64,000 bases of DNA from Oleiagrimonas citrea (GCF_012395255.1 NZ_JAAZQD010000003.1:248001-312000), one strand, 5' to 3'; shown: positions 1 through 13,050, numbered from the stretch's first letter. Notes: a model not told the origin generated them from the sequence alone. Made by a program: numbers and translations.

Positions 1-1211
1 GTCCCGAGCTGACGCCGTTCGGGCGCGAGTTCAAGCTCAATGGTTACACCATGAAAGTGGGCAACGACGCCAAGATTCCGCTATCGGCGATGATGGTCGA
101 GTCCTTCCTGCACACCGGGCAGGTGCAGGATCCCGCCGATCTGGGCAAGCCCTTCAAGGGGAACAACAACTTCTCGCTGGATCAGGCTTCGGTATTCCTC
201 GCCGGACGCATCAGCAAGCACGCGGGCGTGTTCGCGCAGGCGACGTATTCCGAGGTGGGCGGTCTGCTGGGTTGGGACAACGTGGACGTGCGTTACGCGC
301 GGCCCTACAGCCACGGCAAGCACAATGGGGTATGGGGCATTTCGATCAACAACAATCCCACAGTCAGCGACGTGTTCAACAGTGCGCCGGCGTGGATGTT
401 TCCCTACATGAGCTCGGATCTGGCGCCGGGCGCGCCGGCCGCGCCGATCATTCTGGACGGCATCGGCGGGCAGTCCATCGGTGCCACGGGTTACACCCAG
501 ATTGATGGCAAGTGGTATCTGGAGGCGGGCGGTTACCGGTCGCTGTCGGTGGCATGGACGAACAAGGTCAATGCCGGCTACGACGGCAAGCTTTCCGGCT
601 TCGCCCCGTATGCGCGCCTGACCTACACGAAGGCGGTTCCGAACGGTGATTTCACGCTTGGTGGCTTCCTGTTCGACGTCAATCGCGGCGCCGTGGGCGA
701 GGACGTGAACGGGCACGCGATCCCGCTGCCCGGTCCGACGGACGACTATCGCGATCTCGGTCTCTCGGGCGATTACGAGTATTACCGCGGCGACAACATC
801 TTCACGGCCAACGCCCTGTACGTGCACGAGCGGCAGACGCTGAACAGCACGTTCCTCGATGGCGGTTCCACGCACCTGCGCAACACGCTCGACTCGTTCA
901 ACCTCAAGGGCAGCTACTGGTACCAGAACACCTACGGCGTGAGCCTGGCGCAGTTCGTCTACGACGGCAGCAACGACCTGGCCTTGTATGGCAACAATGG
1001 CTCGCCCAACACCGAGGGAGGCATCGTCGAGGTCGATTACAACCCGTTCGGCAAGTCCGATTCGTGGAAGCAGCCGTACGTCAATGTTCGCGTCGGTCTG
1101 CAGTACACCTGGTATACGAAGTTCAGCGGCCTGGTGCACAACATCGACGGCGCGGGGCGTAATGCCAGCGGCAACGATGCGACCTATCTCTACCTGTGGC
1201 TCGCACTCTGA
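1..1211 (+). CDS. Outer-membrane beta-barrel protein, 5' truncated
   Basis: The reading frame is open from base 3, so the gene begins upstream of the window. The visible part starts ELTPFGREFKLNGYTMKVG and runs about 400 residues. The phrase TPFGRxFKLNGYT resembles the segment after the haem motif in proteins often annotated as cytochrome c-like in Xanthomonadales (recollection of the family). No CXXCH lies in the visible part. The rest is rich in aromatic and glycine residues with alternating patterns (YARLTYTKAVP, YEYYRGDNIFTANALYVHE, VNVRVGLQYTWYTKFS) typical of outer-membrane beta strands, and it ends YLYLWLAL. Substrate and function are unknown. It converges on katG across a palindromic terminator. 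Confidence 0.6.
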   Translation, partial: PELTPFGREFKLNGYTMKVGNDAKIPLSAMMVESFLHTGQVQDPADLGKPFKGNNNFSLDQASVFLAGRISKHAGVFAQATYSEVGGLLGWDNVDVRYARPYSHGKHNGVWGISINNNPTVSDVFNSAPAWMFPYMSSDLAPGAPAAPIILDGIGGQSIGATGYTQIDGKWYLEAGGYRSLSVAWTNKVNAGYDGKLSGFAPYARLTYTKAVPNGDFTLGGFLFDVNRGAVGEDVNGHAIPLPGPTDDYRDLGLSGDYEYYRGDNIFTANALYVHERQTLNSTFLDGGSTHLRNTLDSFNLKGSYWYQNTYGVSLAQFVYDGSNDLALYGNNGSPNTEGGIVEVDYNPFGKSDSWKQPYVNVRVGLQYTWYTKFSGLVHNIDGAGRNASGNDATYLYLWLAL

Positions 1212-1233
1212 GCGCCATCGCGACACGGCGTGA

Positions 1234-1271
1234 AACGAAAACGGCAGACCTCGAGGTCTGCCGTTTTCGTT
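1234..1271. terminator. Bidirectional terminator between the barrel gene and katG
   Basis: A perfect 38-bp palindrome centred between 1252 and 1253. The GC core is CGGCAGACCTCGAGGTCTGCCG, flanked by AAAA on the left and TTTT on the right. It lies between two convergent genes and can give a GC stem followed by a U tract on either strand. Confidence 0.88.
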
Positions 1272-1290
1272 CAGCAGCAGGGAAGGGGAT

Positions 1291-3594
<2,304 letters not shown>

Positions 3595-3655
3595 CTACTT
3601 GAGTCAATCTACGCCTGCGCAGCGATCAGTGGAATTCGATTGTTCCAATGCAATC

Positions 3656-3672
3656 CATAGCTTCTGGCTATG
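3656..3672. promoter_or_regulatory. OxyR-like inverted repeat upstream of katG
   Basis: CATAGC-N5-GCTATG is a perfect 6-bp inverted repeat. Within it, ATAG-N7-CTAT has the spacing of one half of the OxyR consensus (ATAGnTnnnAnCTAT), with the T matched and the A replaced by G. A weaker second half may lie at 3635-3649. It sits in the 298-bp gap between the 3' end of mutS and the katG start, about 205 bp before the katG ATG. No other gene is visible in that gap. The OxyR assignment is inferred from motif and position. Confidence 0.4.
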
Positions 3673-3748
3673 ATCGTTGCGAAGCTGCAGCCGATCCATC
3701 ACAGCATGCCAGAGGCTCCGTGACGCTACGCTGTCCGTGGTGTGACGC

Positions 3749-6328
3749 TCAGCCCAGTTGCTTCAGGCGATACAGCGCTTCGAGCGCTTCGCGGGGGCTG
3801 AGGGCGTCGGGGTCGAGTTCGGCCACGGCGCGGTCCACGGCCGAGGGCGCGGGCGGAGCGAATAGTCCCATCTGCGGTGAGGCCTCGCTCGATGCACGAG
3901 GCGGCGGTGCGGAAGACGCGACGTGCATGCCCTGTTCCAGCTGCTCCAGCGTGCGCCGCGCATCGGCAATCACCATCTTGGGCAGGCCGGCCAGAGCGGC
4001 GACCTGCAGACCGAAGCTGCGGTTGGCCGGACCTTCCTTCACCGCGTGCATGAACACCAGTTGCTCGCCGTACTCGACGGCGTCCAGGTGCACGTTGACC
4101 ACGCCATCAATCTCGCCGGCCAGTTCAGTCAACTCGAAGTAGTGCGTGGCGAACAGGCTGAAGGCGCGATTGTGCGCGGCCAGGTGCACGGCCGCTGCAC
4201 GGGCCAGGGCCAGGCCGTCGTAGGTGGACGTGCCGCGGCCCACCTCGTCCATCAGCACCAGGCTCTGTGCGGTGGCGTTGTGCAGGATGCTGGCGGTCTC
4301 GCTCATTTCCACCATGAACGTGGACTGGCCGCGCGACAGGTCGTCGCCGGCGCCGATGCGCGTGAAGATGCGGTCAATGGGGCCGATGCGCGCCGCGCTG
4401 GCCGGCACGTAGCTGCCGATGTGCGCGAGCAGCGCGATCAGCGCGTTCTGGCGCATATAGGTGGACTTGCCGCCCATGTTCGGGCCGGTGATGACCAGCA
4501 TGCGACGGGCGTCGTCGAAGGCCAGATCGTTGGGCTCGAACGGTTCGTCGCGCACGCGCTCGACCACGGGATGTCGGCCGGCTTCGATGTGGATGCCGGG
4601 TGCGTCGTCGAGCACCGGCGCGCACCAGTTCAGCGTCTCGGCACGTTCGGACAGGTCGGCCAGCACGTCCAGTTCGGCGATGGCTTCGGCGGCGTCGCGC
4701 AGGCGCACGAGGTCGGTCGCTAGCGTGTCCAGCAGTTCCTCGTACAGCGCGCGTTCGCGCATCAGGCTGCGTTCGCGCGCGGACAGCACCTTGTCCTCGA
4801 AGGTCTTGAGTTCCTCGGTGATGTAGCGTTCGGCGTTCTTGGTGGTCTGGCGGCGCGTGTAGTGGGTGGGCGCCTTGTCCGACTGGGCCTTGCTGATCTC
4901 GATGTAGTAGCCGTGCACGCGGTTGTAGCCGATCTTCAGCGTGGCGATGCCGGTAGCGGCCTTCTCGCGCTGTTCCAGATCGACCAGGAACTGATCGGCG
5001 TGTTCGGAGAGTTGGCGCAGTTCGTCGAGTTCGGCGTCGAAGCCGTCGGCGATGACGCCGCCGTCGCGGGTCAGTACCGGTGGACGCTCGACGATCGCGC
5101 GCTGCAGCAGCGCGCAGGTGTCGGCGTGATCGCCGATGCGTTCGACCAGTTCGTGCAGCAGTGGACTGTCCAGATCGGCCAGCTTTTCGCGCAGCGAGGG
5201 GGCGGCAGCGAGGCCGTCGCGTAGCGTGGATAGGTCGCGTGGTCGCGCCGAGCGCAGCGCGACGCGGGCGAGGATGCGTTCGAGGTCGCCGATGGCGCGC
5301 AAGTCCTCGCGCAGCGGTTCGACGCGGCGTTCGTCGAGCAGCGCGCCGATGGCCTGGTGGCGCTTGCGCAGCGGTTCACGTCCGCGTAGCGGGCGGTGCA
5401 GCCAGCGCCGCAGCAGGCGCGCGCCCATCGGCGTCACGGTTTCGTCGAGCACGCCGAGAAGAGTGTGCTCGCGGCGGCCTTCGGGATGCGTGTCCAGCTC
5501 CAGGTTGCGGCGCGTGGCGGCGTCCATGGCGATGGTCTCGCCGGCGTTCTCGGCGGCCAGGCCGGTCAGGTGCGGCAGTGCGCTCTTCTGGGTTTCCTCG
5601 ACGTAGGCCAGCAGGCAGCCGGCCGCGCCGATGGCACGTTCGAGGTTGTCGATGCCGAAGCCGGACAGGTCACGGGTACCGAAGAAGCGGTTCAGCTCGC
5701 GGCGTGCGCTGTCGCTGTCGAAGTGCCAAGGCGGCCGCTTGCGCAAGCCGGGCAGGGCGCTCACGCGGACATCCCAGCGCACGTCCTCGCTGACCAGGGT
5801 CTCGGCTGGAGCCAGCCGCGCCAGTTCCGCACCCAGCGCCTCGGCGTCGGCGACCTCGGTGAGCAGGAAGCGGCCGGCGGTCAGGTCGACCCAGGCCAGG
5901 CCGTAGCCCTGCTTGTCGGCGTGGATGGCCAGCAGCAGGTTGTCGCGCCGCTGCTCCAGCAACGCCTCGTCGGTCACGGTGCCGGGCGTGACGATGCGCA
6001 CCACCTTGCGCTCGACCGGTCCCTTGCTCTTGGCCGGATCGCCGACCTGCTCGCAGATCGCCACCGACTCGCCCAGCTTGATCAGGCGCGCCAAGTAGTT
6101 CTCCACCGCGTGATACGGCACGCCGGCCATCGGGATCGGTTCGCCCGCGGACTGGCCGCGCTGGGTCAGGGTGATGTCGAGCAGACGCGCGGCCTTGCGC
6201 GCATCGTCGTAGAACAGCTCGTAGAAATCGCCCATGCGAAAGAACAGCAGCACGTCCGGGTGCTCGGCCTTGGCCGACAGGTACTGGCGCATCAACGGGG
6301 TATGGCCGGCGAGGTCGTCTTTGTTCAT
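3749..6328 (-). CDS. mutS: DNA mismatch repair ATPase MutS
   Basis: Recognises mismatches and small loops and recruits MutL. The chosen start [17 protein letters not shown] gives 859 residues, close to E. coli MutS (853). The open frame extends 93 codons further upstream, but that part has no family similarity I recognise. The N-terminal mismatch-binding motif is [15 protein letters not shown]. The Walker A motif GPNMGGKST lies in the C-terminal ATPase domain, followed by [12 protein letters not shown] (Walker B and signature) and [11 protein letters not shown]. The gene is divergent from pncC-recA, so two DNA-repair units share the intergenic region 6329-6488. Confidence 0.96.
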   Translation of the reverse strand: MNKDDLAGHTPLMRQYLSAKAEHPDVLLFFRMGDFYELFYDDARKAARLLDITLTQRGQSAGEPIPMAGVPYHAVENYLARLIKLGESVAICEQVGDPAKSKGPVERKVVRIVTPGTVTDEALLEQRRDNLLLAIHADKQGYGLAWVDLTAGRFLLTEVADAEALGAELARLAPAETLVSEDVRWDVRVSALPGLRKRPPWHFDSDSARRELNRFFGTRDLSGFGIDNLERAIGAAGCLLAYVEETQKSALPHLTGLAAENAGETIAMDAATRRNLELDTHPEGRREHTLLGVLDETVTPMGARLLRRWLHRPLRGREPLRKRHQAIGALLDERRVEPLREDLRAIGDLERILARVALRSARPRDLSTLRDGLAAAPSLREKLADLDSPLLHELVERIGDHADTCALLQRAIVERPPVLTRDGGVIADGFDAELDELRQLSEHADQFLVDLEQREKAATGIATLKIGYNRVHGYYIEISKAQSDKAPTHYTRRQTTKNAERYITEELKTFEDKVLSARERSLMRERALYEELLDTLATDLVRLRDAAEAIAELDVLADLSERAETLNWCAPVLDDAPGIHIEAGRHPVVERVRDEPFEPNDLAFDDARRMLVITGPNMGGKSTYMRQNALIALLAHIGSYVPASAARIGPIDRIFTRIGAGDDLSRGQSTFMVEMSETASILHNATAQSLVLMDEVGRGTSTYDGLALARAAAVHLAAHNRAFSLFATHYFELTELAGEIDGVVNVHLDAVEYGEQLVFMHAVKEGPANRSFGLQVAALAGLPKMVIADARRTLEQLEQGMHVASSAPPPRASSEASPQMGLFAPPAPSAVDRAVAELDPDALSPREALEALYRLKQLG

Positions 6329-6488
6329 GCAGCGGGCGGCGTTCGGTGAATCGGAGGAGTCGTCCAGTCTACCCGCGACCGGACCTTGCCTGCATGCCCT
6401 GATGTGTTTTCCGTGCCGGGTCGGGTGGCGGTACGATCTGGGTTCGGCTGCACGTGGACGATGCGGCTTTCCCGATTCGGAGTGCACA

Positions 6489-6989
6489 GTGAACATCCCT
6501 TGCGAAGCCGATCTGCAGCAGCGCGCCCGCGCCGTGGCGGACGACCTGATGGCGGCCAATCTCATGCTGGTCAGCGCCGAATCGTGCAGCGGCGGCTGGA
6601 TCGCCAAGATCCTGACCGATCTGCCGGGCAGTTCGGCCTGGTTCGAGTGCGGTGTCGTGGCCTATAGCTACGAGGCCAAGGAGGCACTGCTCGGCGTCAA
6701 TCCGCGCACGCTGGAGGCGACCGGTGCGGTCAGCGAGGAGACGGTGCTGGAGATGGTCGCCGGTGCGCTGGCGCATCTGGGGGCGGGTGTCGCGGTGGCG
6801 GTCACCGGCATCGCCGGACCCAGTGGCGGCACTGAGGACAAGCCCGTCGGCACCGTATGGATCGGCTGGAAGCGGCGAGGCGGCTATGCGCGCGCCGAGC
6901 TGTTCCATTTCGAGGGCGACCGAGACGCCGTGCGGCGGCAGACCGTGGCGGCGGCGCTCGACGGCGTGCGGCAAACCCTGACCGCCTGA
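6489..6989 (+). CDS. pncC: Nicotinamide-nucleotide amidase (CinA C-terminal domain)
   Basis: Stand-alone CinA C-terminal domain of 166 residues, expected to hydrolyse nicotinamide mononucleotide to nicotinate mononucleotide in pyridine-nucleotide recycling. Diagnostic motifs are [13 protein letters not shown] near the N terminus and [20 protein letters not shown] in the middle. GTG at 6489 is chosen ([13 protein letters not shown]) because it gives the usual short-protein start. The gene sits directly before recA, as is common in proteobacteria (cinA/pncC-recA-recX). Confidence 0.9.
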   Translation: MNIPCEADLQQRARAVADDLMAANLMLVSAESCSGGWIAKILTDLPGSSAWFECGVVAYSYEAKEALLGVNPRTLEATGAVSEETVLEMVAGALAHLGAGVAVAVTGIAGPSGGTEDKPVGTVWIGWKRRGGYARAELFHFEGDRDAVRRQTVAAALDGVRQTLTA

Positions 6990-7121
6990 GTCGGACCGTT
7001 CCGGCACGCGCCGCGATCCGTCTGTGGGATACTGGACGAGTCGGCTGCGCTGCCTGTCGCAGCCACTGAGATACACGGCCGGCAAGCTGTCGGCAACCAA
7101 CACCGTACCGAGGTACCGAAG

Positions 7122-8168
<1,047 letters not shown>

Positions 8169-8215
8169 GCCGTCTCGGTTGCACCGTGCGGCCCGGACAT
8201 GCCGGGCATGAGAAC

Positions 8216-8254
8216 ATCGAAGCCGCCGGCAATCCGTTTGCCGGCGGCTTCGAT
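8216..8254 (+). promoter_or_regulatory. Hairpin between recA and recX
   Basis: A perfect 17-bp stem (8216-8232 with 8238-8254) closes a 5-base loop. No U tract follows; recX's Shine-Dalgarno GGAGGG starts a few bases later. It resembles the partial terminator between recA and recX in E. coli that keeps recX expression low, but could also be an RNA-processing or stabilising element. A smaller 6-bp hairpin lies just before it at 8191-8207. Confidence 0.65.
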
Positions 8255-8268
8255 CATCTGGAGGGCGC

Positions 8269-8766
8269 ATGCCGCTGGGGCGCAGGAAAAAAACCGACAA
8301 ACCCAGACGCAGTGCTTACGACAAGGCGCTGGCGCTGCTGGCACGCCGCGAGCAGTCGCGCCATGAGCTGCAGGAACGTCTGCTGCGCGACGGTTATGCA
8401 CGCGATGAGGCGCGAGAGGCGCTCGACCGCCTGGCCGAGGACGGCTACCAGGACGATGCGCGCTTTGCCGAGATGATGGTGCGCTCCCGCATTCTCAACG
8501 GCTACGGTCCGCGTCGCATTCGTGCGGAGCTTCGCACCCACCGGATCGGCGACGCACAGGTCGAGCGGCAACTGGCCGAGGCCGAGGTCGACTGGCTCGC
8601 CTCGGCGCGTACTCAGCTGCACCGCCGCTATGGCGAATCCCCGGTATCCGACTACGCCGAACGGGCCAAGCGCGCGCAGTTCCTCTTGCGTCGCGGCTTC
8701 GACGCCGCCACAGTAAACAGCGTTACCCGTGCCGATGTGGACGATGCTGTCGACAGCGAGGATTGA
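8269..8766 (+). CDS. recX: Regulatory protein RecX
   Basis: Small helical protein of 165 residues that binds RecA filaments and limits their extension. Repeats of the RecX three-helix type are visible: [28 protein letters not shown], then [43 protein letters not shown], and [21 protein letters not shown] lies six bases before the ATG. It is downstream of recA through the hairpin at 8216-8254 and upstream of alaS, the classical recA-recX-alaS order. Confidence 0.95.
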   Translation: MPLGRRKKTDKPRRSAYDKALALLARREQSRHELQERLLRDGYARDEAREALDRLAEDGYQDDARFAEMMVRSRILNGYGPRRIRAELRTHRIGDAQVERQLAEAEVDWLASARTQLHRRYGESPVSDYAERAKRAQFLLRRGFDAATVNSVTRADVDDAVDSED

Positions 8767-8829
8767 TGCGATCCCCGCCGCAGGCGTCGCTTCGGCGTAT
8801 ACCCTTCATGAATTTCACACCGTAAGTGC

Positions 8830-11466
8830 ATGAAAACAGCAGAGATACGCGCGCGATTCCTCGATTTCTTCCGTGACCGCGGCCACACCATCGTGCCGTC
8901 GGCCCCGCTGGTGCCGGGCAACGACCCGACCCTGATGTTCACCAATTCGGGGATGGTCCAGTTCAAGAACGTGTTCCTCGGCAGCGAGAAGCCGGGCTAC
9001 GTGCGCGCTGCCGACGTGCAGCGCTGCCTGCGCGCGGGCGGGAAGCACAACGACCTGGATGCGGTCGGCTACACCGCGCGCCACCACACCTTCTTCGAGA
9101 TGCTCGGCAACTGGTCGTTCGGTGATTATTTCAAGCGCGAGGCCATCGCCTGGTCATGGGAGCTGCTGACGCAGGTCTTCGGCCTGCCGGCGGACAAGCT
9201 GACGGTCACCGTCTACCAGACCGACGACGAGGCCTTCGACATCTGGAAGGACGAAATCGGCGTGCCGGCCGAGCGCATCATCCGCATCGGCGACAACAAG
9301 GGCGCGCCGTACGCCTCGGATAATTTCTGGCAGATGGCCGACACCGGCCCGTGCGGCCCGTCCAGCGAGATCTTCTACGACCACGGTCCGCATATTCCCG
9401 GCGGTCCGCCCGGTTCGCCGGACGAGGACGGCGACCGCTTCATCGAGATCTGGAATCTCGTGTTCATGCAGTTCGACCGTCAGCCGGACGGCTCCCTGCA
9501 GCCGCTGCCGGCACCGTGCGTGGACACCGGCATGGGGCTGGAGCGCCTGGCGGCGATTCTGCAGGGTGTGCACTCGAACTACGAGATCGACCTGTTTCAG
9601 CGCCTGATCGCGGCCGCCGCGAAGCTGACCGGCACTGAGGATCTGGAGAACAAGTCGCTGCGCGTGATCGCCGATCACATTCGCGCCTGTTCGTTCCTGA
9701 TCGTCGATGGCGTTACGCCGTCCAACGAGGGGCGTGGCTATGTGCTGCGTCGGATCATCCGCCGCGCGCTGCGGCATGGCTGGATGCTGGGCGCCAAGGA
9801 CGAGTTCTTCTGGAAGATGGTCGCGCCGCTGGTCGCCGAGATGGGCGAGCCGTATCCGGAGCTGGCCAAGGCGCAGGACGCGGTCGAGAAGACGCTGCGG
9901 CAGGAGGAACAGCGCTTTGGCGAGACGCTGGAGCAGGGCATGAAATTGTTCGAGGACGTAGTGGCGCTCGGCGGCGACAAAATCATCGCCGGCGAGGACG
10001 CCTTCCGCCTCTACGATACCTACGGTTTCCCGGTGGACCTCACGGCCGACATCGCTCGCGAGCGCGGCATGGAAGTGGACATGGCGGGCTTCGAGCGCGC
10101 GATGGAGGCACAGCGTGAGCGTGCGCGCGCCGCCAGCCGCTTCGAATCCAAGGCGCAACTGCCGGCCGAACTGGTCAGCCGGCTCGTCGCCACCGAGTTC
10201 CTGGGCTACGAGACCCTGACGGTAGCCGATGCCCGTGTCGTCGCCATCGTGCGCGACGGGCAGAGCATCGAGCAGCTGGCGGATGGCGAGGAGGGCACGA
10301 TCCTTCTGGATCGCACGCCGTTCTACGCCGAGTCCGGTGGCCAGGTGGGTGATACCGGCGCGCTGCACGGCGCTGGCGGCGCATTCGACGTGCGCGACAC
10401 GCAGAAGCTGGCTGGCGCCTATCACGGCCATGTGGGCCGCTGGAACGGCTCGCAGGCGCTCGCCGTCGGCGCGCAGTTGTACGGAGAAGTCGATGCCGCA
10501 CGGCGTCAGGCCATCGTGCTCAATCACTCGGCGACGCATCTGCTGCACGCCGCGCTGCGCAAGGTGCTCGGCGAGCACGTCACACAGAAGGGGTCGTTGG
10601 TGGCGCCGGATCGCCTGCGCTTCGATTTCTCGCACGACCAGTCGGTCACGGCGGAGCAACTGCAGGAAATCGAGTCGCTGGTCAATGCCGAGATCCGCCG
10701 CAACGAAGCAGCCGATATCCGTCACATGGGCTACCAGGAATCCATTGACTTCGGTGCCATGGCGCTGTTCGGCGAGAAGTACGGCGACGAGGTCCGCGTA
10801 CTGAAGATGGGCGACTTCTCGACCGAGCTGTGCGGCGGCACGCACGTATCGCGCACTGGCGACATCGGGTTGTTCAAGATCGTGTCCGAATCCGGCGTGG
10901 CGGCTGGCGTGCGGCGCATTGAAGCTCTAACTGGTGAAGGGGCCGAGGCGCATGTGCGCGAGCAAGAGGAGCGCCTCATCCGTCTGGCAGGGAAGTTGGG
11001 GGCCAGTGTTGGCGATGCCTACGAGATGTTGAGCAAAGTACTCGAGCACACGCGCAAGCTCGAACGCGAACTGGAGGCCGTCAAGGCACGCGCCGCTTCC
11101 GCGGCCTCCGCCGACCTGGCGTCCAGCGCGCACGACGTGAATGGCATCAAGCTGGTTGCAGCGCGTCTGCCCGGGCTGGACAGCAAAGCGTTGCGCGACG
11201 GCCTGGATCGTCTCAAGCAGCAGCTCGGCGATTGCGTCGTGCTGTTGGCGAGTGCGAAGGACGGCAAGGCGACCCTGGTCGGCGGCGTGCATGGCGCGGC
11301 GCTGGGGCGCGTCAAGGCGGGCGCGATGATTTCGCATGTCGCCGGACAGATCGACGGCAAGGGCGGCGGGCGTCCTGACATGGCGCAGGGCGGCGGGGTC
11401 GACTCGCCGGCGCTGGATGCCGCGCTGGAGGCTTTGCCGCAGTGGCTCGAGGCGCAACTCGGCTGA
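8830..11466 (+). CDS. alaS: Alanyl-tRNA synthetase
   Basis: Charges tRNA-Ala. The 878 residues match the usual length. The class II aminoacylation domain begins [19 protein letters not shown], followed by [15 protein letters not shown]. The editing domain carries [16 protein letters not shown] and the distal CGGTH motif ([15 protein letters not shown]), both zinc and editing ligands. The C-terminal DHHA1/C-Ala domain ends [15 protein letters not shown]. It follows recX by 63 bp and precedes the csrA leader. Confidence 0.97.
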   Translation: MKTAEIRARFLDFFRDRGHTIVPSAPLVPGNDPTLMFTNSGMVQFKNVFLGSEKPGYVRAADVQRCLRAGGKHNDLDAVGYTARHHTFFEMLGNWSFGDYFKREAIAWSWELLTQVFGLPADKLTVTVYQTDDEAFDIWKDEIGVPAERIIRIGDNKGAPYASDNFWQMADTGPCGPSSEIFYDHGPHIPGGPPGSPDEDGDRFIEIWNLVFMQFDRQPDGSLQPLPAPCVDTGMGLERLAAILQGVHSNYEIDLFQRLIAAAAKLTGTEDLENKSLRVIADHIRACSFLIVDGVTPSNEGRGYVLRRIIRRALRHGWMLGAKDEFFWKMVAPLVAEMGEPYPELAKAQDAVEKTLRQEEQRFGETLEQGMKLFEDVVALGGDKIIAGEDAFRLYDTYGFPVDLTADIARERGMEVDMAGFERAMEAQRERARAASRFESKAQLPAELVSRLVATEFLGYETLTVADARVVAIVRDGQSIEQLADGEEGTILLDRTPFYAESGGQVGDTGALHGAGGAFDVRDTQKLAGAYHGHVGRWNGSQALAVGAQLYGEVDAARRQAIVLNHSATHLLHAALRKVLGEHVTQKGSLVAPDRLRFDFSHDQSVTAEQLQEIESLVNAEIRRNEAADIRHMGYQESIDFGAMALFGEKYGDEVRVLKMGDFSTELCGGTHVSRTGDIGLFKIVSESGVAAGVRRIEALTGEGAEAHVREQEERLIRLAGKLGASVGDAYEMLSKVLEHTRKLERELEAVKARAASAASADLASSAHDVNGIKLVAARLPGLDSKALRDGLDRLKQQLGDCVVLLASAKDGKATLVGGVHGAALGRVKAGAMISHVAGQIDGKGGGRPDMAQGGGVDSPALDAALEALPQWLEAQLG

Positions 11467-11505
11467 GAATGCGCGTGCCAGTCAAACATGCTGTCATAGC
11501 AGTAA

Positions 11506-11534
11506 TTGCACGGAACTTGCGCGGCGGCTAGTAT
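11506..11534 (+). promoter_or_regulatory. Candidate sigma-70 promoter for csrA
   Basis: TTGCAC (11506-11511), a 17-base spacer and TAGTAT (11529-11534). Transcription from here would give a leader of roughly 180 bases before csrA, containing many GGA triplets and a GGA-loop hairpin. Confidence 0.5.
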
Positions 11535-11627
11535 CGGTCGACCATCGGCCCCTGTTGAGGTCTGGTGGGAGCCGAAACGGTGGATTTCCGCCGTTCACGG
11601 AGCCGTATGTACAGGGGAGGGCCGTGA

Positions 11628-11649
11628 CGATCGCGGATCGTCGCGATCG
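11628..11649 (+). promoter_or_regulatory. GGA-presenting hairpin in the csrA leader
   Basis: An 8-bp perfect stem, CGATCGCG (11628-11635) with CGCGATCG (11642-11649), has a loop that begins GAT next to the closing G, so GGA is displayed at the loop. CsrA/RsmA dimers bind GGA in hairpin loops. Two further GGA motifs at 11703-11705 and 11710-11712 overlap the csrA ribosome-binding site. Autoregulation is inferred from this arrangement. Confidence 0.4.
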
Positions 11650-11722
11650 ACCCGCGCAATCAGGGGTGAGGTGCGCGGTTCATGTTGGATCACGGCCCTT
11701 AAGGAGCCAGGAGTAACGAACT

Positions 11723-11935
11723 ATGCTGATATTGACCCGACGAGTCGGGGAAACCTTGATGATCGGTGACGAGGTGACGGTTACCGTTCTCGGTGTGAAG
11801 GGAAACCAGGTGCGCATCGGTATCAATGCGCCCAAGCATGTTTCCGTGCATCGCGAGGAAATCTACCAGCGGATCCAGCGTGAGCAGGATCAGGCGGGTG
11901 CCCCCGGAGTCCCCCCGAGCGAGGAAAATGACTGA
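11723..11935 (+). CDS. csrA: Carbon storage regulator CsrA/RsmA
   Basis: Small RNA-binding dimer that represses or stabilises mRNAs by binding GGA motifs near ribosome-binding sites. The 70 residues include the canonical core [24 protein letters not shown] and [17 protein letters not shown], with the RNA-contact residues at strand 1 and the VHREEI end. The C-terminal tail [14 protein letters not shown] is longer than in E. coli (61 residues). GGAG lies nine bases before the ATG inside a GGA pair. It sits between alaS and a tRNA cluster, a common gammaproteobacterial order. Confidence 0.97.
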   Translation: MLILTRRVGETLMIGDEVTVTVLGVKGNQVRIGINAPKHVSVHREEIYQRIQREQDQAGAPGVPPSEEND

Positions 11936-11941
11936 CAAGGG

Positions 11942-11971
11942 TTTACGAAAGTATTCGCTTGCAGTTATCCT
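11942..11971 (+). promoter_or_regulatory. Candidate promoter of tRNA-Ser(GCU)
   Basis: TTTACG (11942-11947), an 18-base spacer and TATCCT (11966-11971), about 30 bp before the tRNA 5' end. Confidence 0.5.
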
Positions 11972-12001
11972 AGCCGGCTTCCGGTTGACGGAAATTTCAA
12001 C

Positions 12002-12094
12002 GGAGAGATGCCCGAGTGGCTGAAGGGGCTCCCCTGCTAAGGGAGTAGAGGGTTAATCACCTTCTCGAGGGTTCGAATCCCTCTCTCTCCGCCA
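12002..12094 (+). tRNA. tRNA-Ser (GCU)
   Basis: 93-nt class II tRNA with acceptor GGAGAGA pairing TCTCTCC, anticodon GCT at 12036-12038 in loop CTGCTAA, long variable arm, T loop TTCGAAT and encoded CCA. Confidence 0.96.
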
Positions 12095-12241
12095 GTTTTG
12101 CCCAGGGTTCGCATGGCGAATCCTCCCGTTGCGATACGGGATTGCCTTGGTTGACTTGGCTGGATGGACATCCATCCGTCCAACGTTGTCGTCTCGCATC
12201 CGCGCGATTCGATAAATTTTCGACCAAAGTGAAATTAGCTG

Positions 12242-12270
12242 TTGACGAGCGGGGCCGGTTTGAGAATAAT
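12242..12270 (+). promoter_or_regulatory. Promoter of tRNA-Arg(ACG)
   Basis: TTGACG (12242-12247), an exact 17-base spacer and AATAAT (12265-12270), followed about 55 bp later by the tRNA. This is one of the best sigma-70 matches in the window. The rest of the interval 12095-12325 shows nothing else recognisable. Confidence 0.7.
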
Positions 12271-12325
12271 GCCGCGCTTCGCACAGACACCCGCAGCGCA
12301 TCGCGGTTGTCGCAAAACTTGATAA

Positions 12326-12402
12326 GCGCCCGTAGCTCAGCTGGATAGAGTACCTGGCTACGAACCAGGCGGTCGGGAGTTCGAATCTCTCCGGGCGCGC
12401 CA
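12326..12402 (+). tRNA. tRNA-Arg (ACG)
   Basis: 77-nt tRNA: acceptor GCGCCCG pairs CGGGCGC, anticodon ACG at 12360-12362 in loop CTACGAA (A34 is expected to become inosine), encoded CCA. Confidence 0.96.
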
Positions 12403-12521
12403 TTCAAGAAAGGGCAGTGTGTGACGCGGGTTGGTCTCGCGCTGTCCAGGACGGCAATTGGGTTTGCCGACCGACGGGACAAATCAGAACCGCAGAGATT
12501 CGCTCCGCGCTCTGGATCGGA

Positions 12522-12550
12522 TTGACTGCACTTTGGTGCCCCCGTACCAT
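12522..12550 (+). promoter_or_regulatory. Promoter of the Pro-Arg-His-Lys tRNA cluster
   Basis: TTGACT (12522-12527), 17-base spacer and TACCAT (12545-12550), 38 bp before tRNA-Pro. The next recognisable terminator is at 12953, after tRNA-Lys, so four tRNAs are probably one transcript. Confidence 0.65.
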
Positions 12551-12588
12551 GCCGAGGCTCCGCAAGCCGCAGGGCCTGGGACGGGATA

Positions 12589-12665
12589 CGGGGTATAGCT
12601 CAGCCTGGTAGAGCGTTGCGTTTGGGACGCAAAAGTCGGGGGTTCGAATCCCTCTACCCCGACCA
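12589..12665 (+). tRNA. tRNA-Pro (UGG)
   Basis: 77-nt tRNA: acceptor CGGGGTA pairs TACCCCG, anticodon TGG at 12623-12625 in loop TTTGGGA, encoded CCA. Confidence 0.96.
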
Positions 12666-12684
12666 GAGTATCCGGACGCGTCAG

Positions 12685-12761
12685 GCGCCTGTAGCTCAAC
12701 CGGATAGAGCATCGGCCTTCTAAGCCGACGGTTACAGGTTCGAGTCCTGTCGGGCGCGCCA
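12685..12761 (+). tRNA. tRNA-Arg (UCU)
   Basis: 77-nt tRNA: acceptor GCGCCTG pairs CGGGCGC with one G-U pair, anticodon TCT at 12719-12721 in loop CTTCTAA, encoded CCA. Only 19 bp follow tRNA-Pro. Confidence 0.96.
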
Positions 12762-12783
12762 AATTGTGGTCGTTCGAACTGTG

Positions 12784-12860
12784 GTGGGCGTAGCTCAGCT
12801 GGTTAGAGTCCCGGATTGTGATTCCGGATGTCGTGGGTTCGAGTCCCATCGTCCACCCCA
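12784..12860 (+). tRNA. tRNA-His (GUG)
   Basis: Acceptor GTGGGCG pairs CGTCCAC. The extra G at 12783 (G-1) faces discriminator C at 12857, the histidine identity feature. Anticodon GTG is in loop TTGTGAT; CCA is encoded. Confidence 0.96.
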
Positions 12861-12871
12861 CTTTTTACAAT

Positions 12872-12947
<76 letters not shown>

Positions 12948-12952
12948 TCTTC

Positions 12953-12986
12953 AAGCGGCTTGCAGCGATGCGAGCCGCTTTTTTTT
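12953..12986 (+). terminator. Rho-independent terminator of the tRNA cluster
   Basis: AAGCGGCT pairs AGCCGCTT around a 12-base loop and is followed by a run of T residues to 12986. Confidence 0.85.
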
Positions 12987-13050
12987 GTACCGGGGGTTGG
13001 GTGTATGTGTGCCGCGTGCCAGTGCTGGCATGGTGTGCACGCGCTTTCTC

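Noticed and set aside
6990-7121. SOS box before recA
   Set aside because: Neither CTGT-N8-ACAG nor a Xanthomonas-type TTAG-N-TACTA palindrome is convincingly present; CTGTGGGATACTGGAC is only a partial match.
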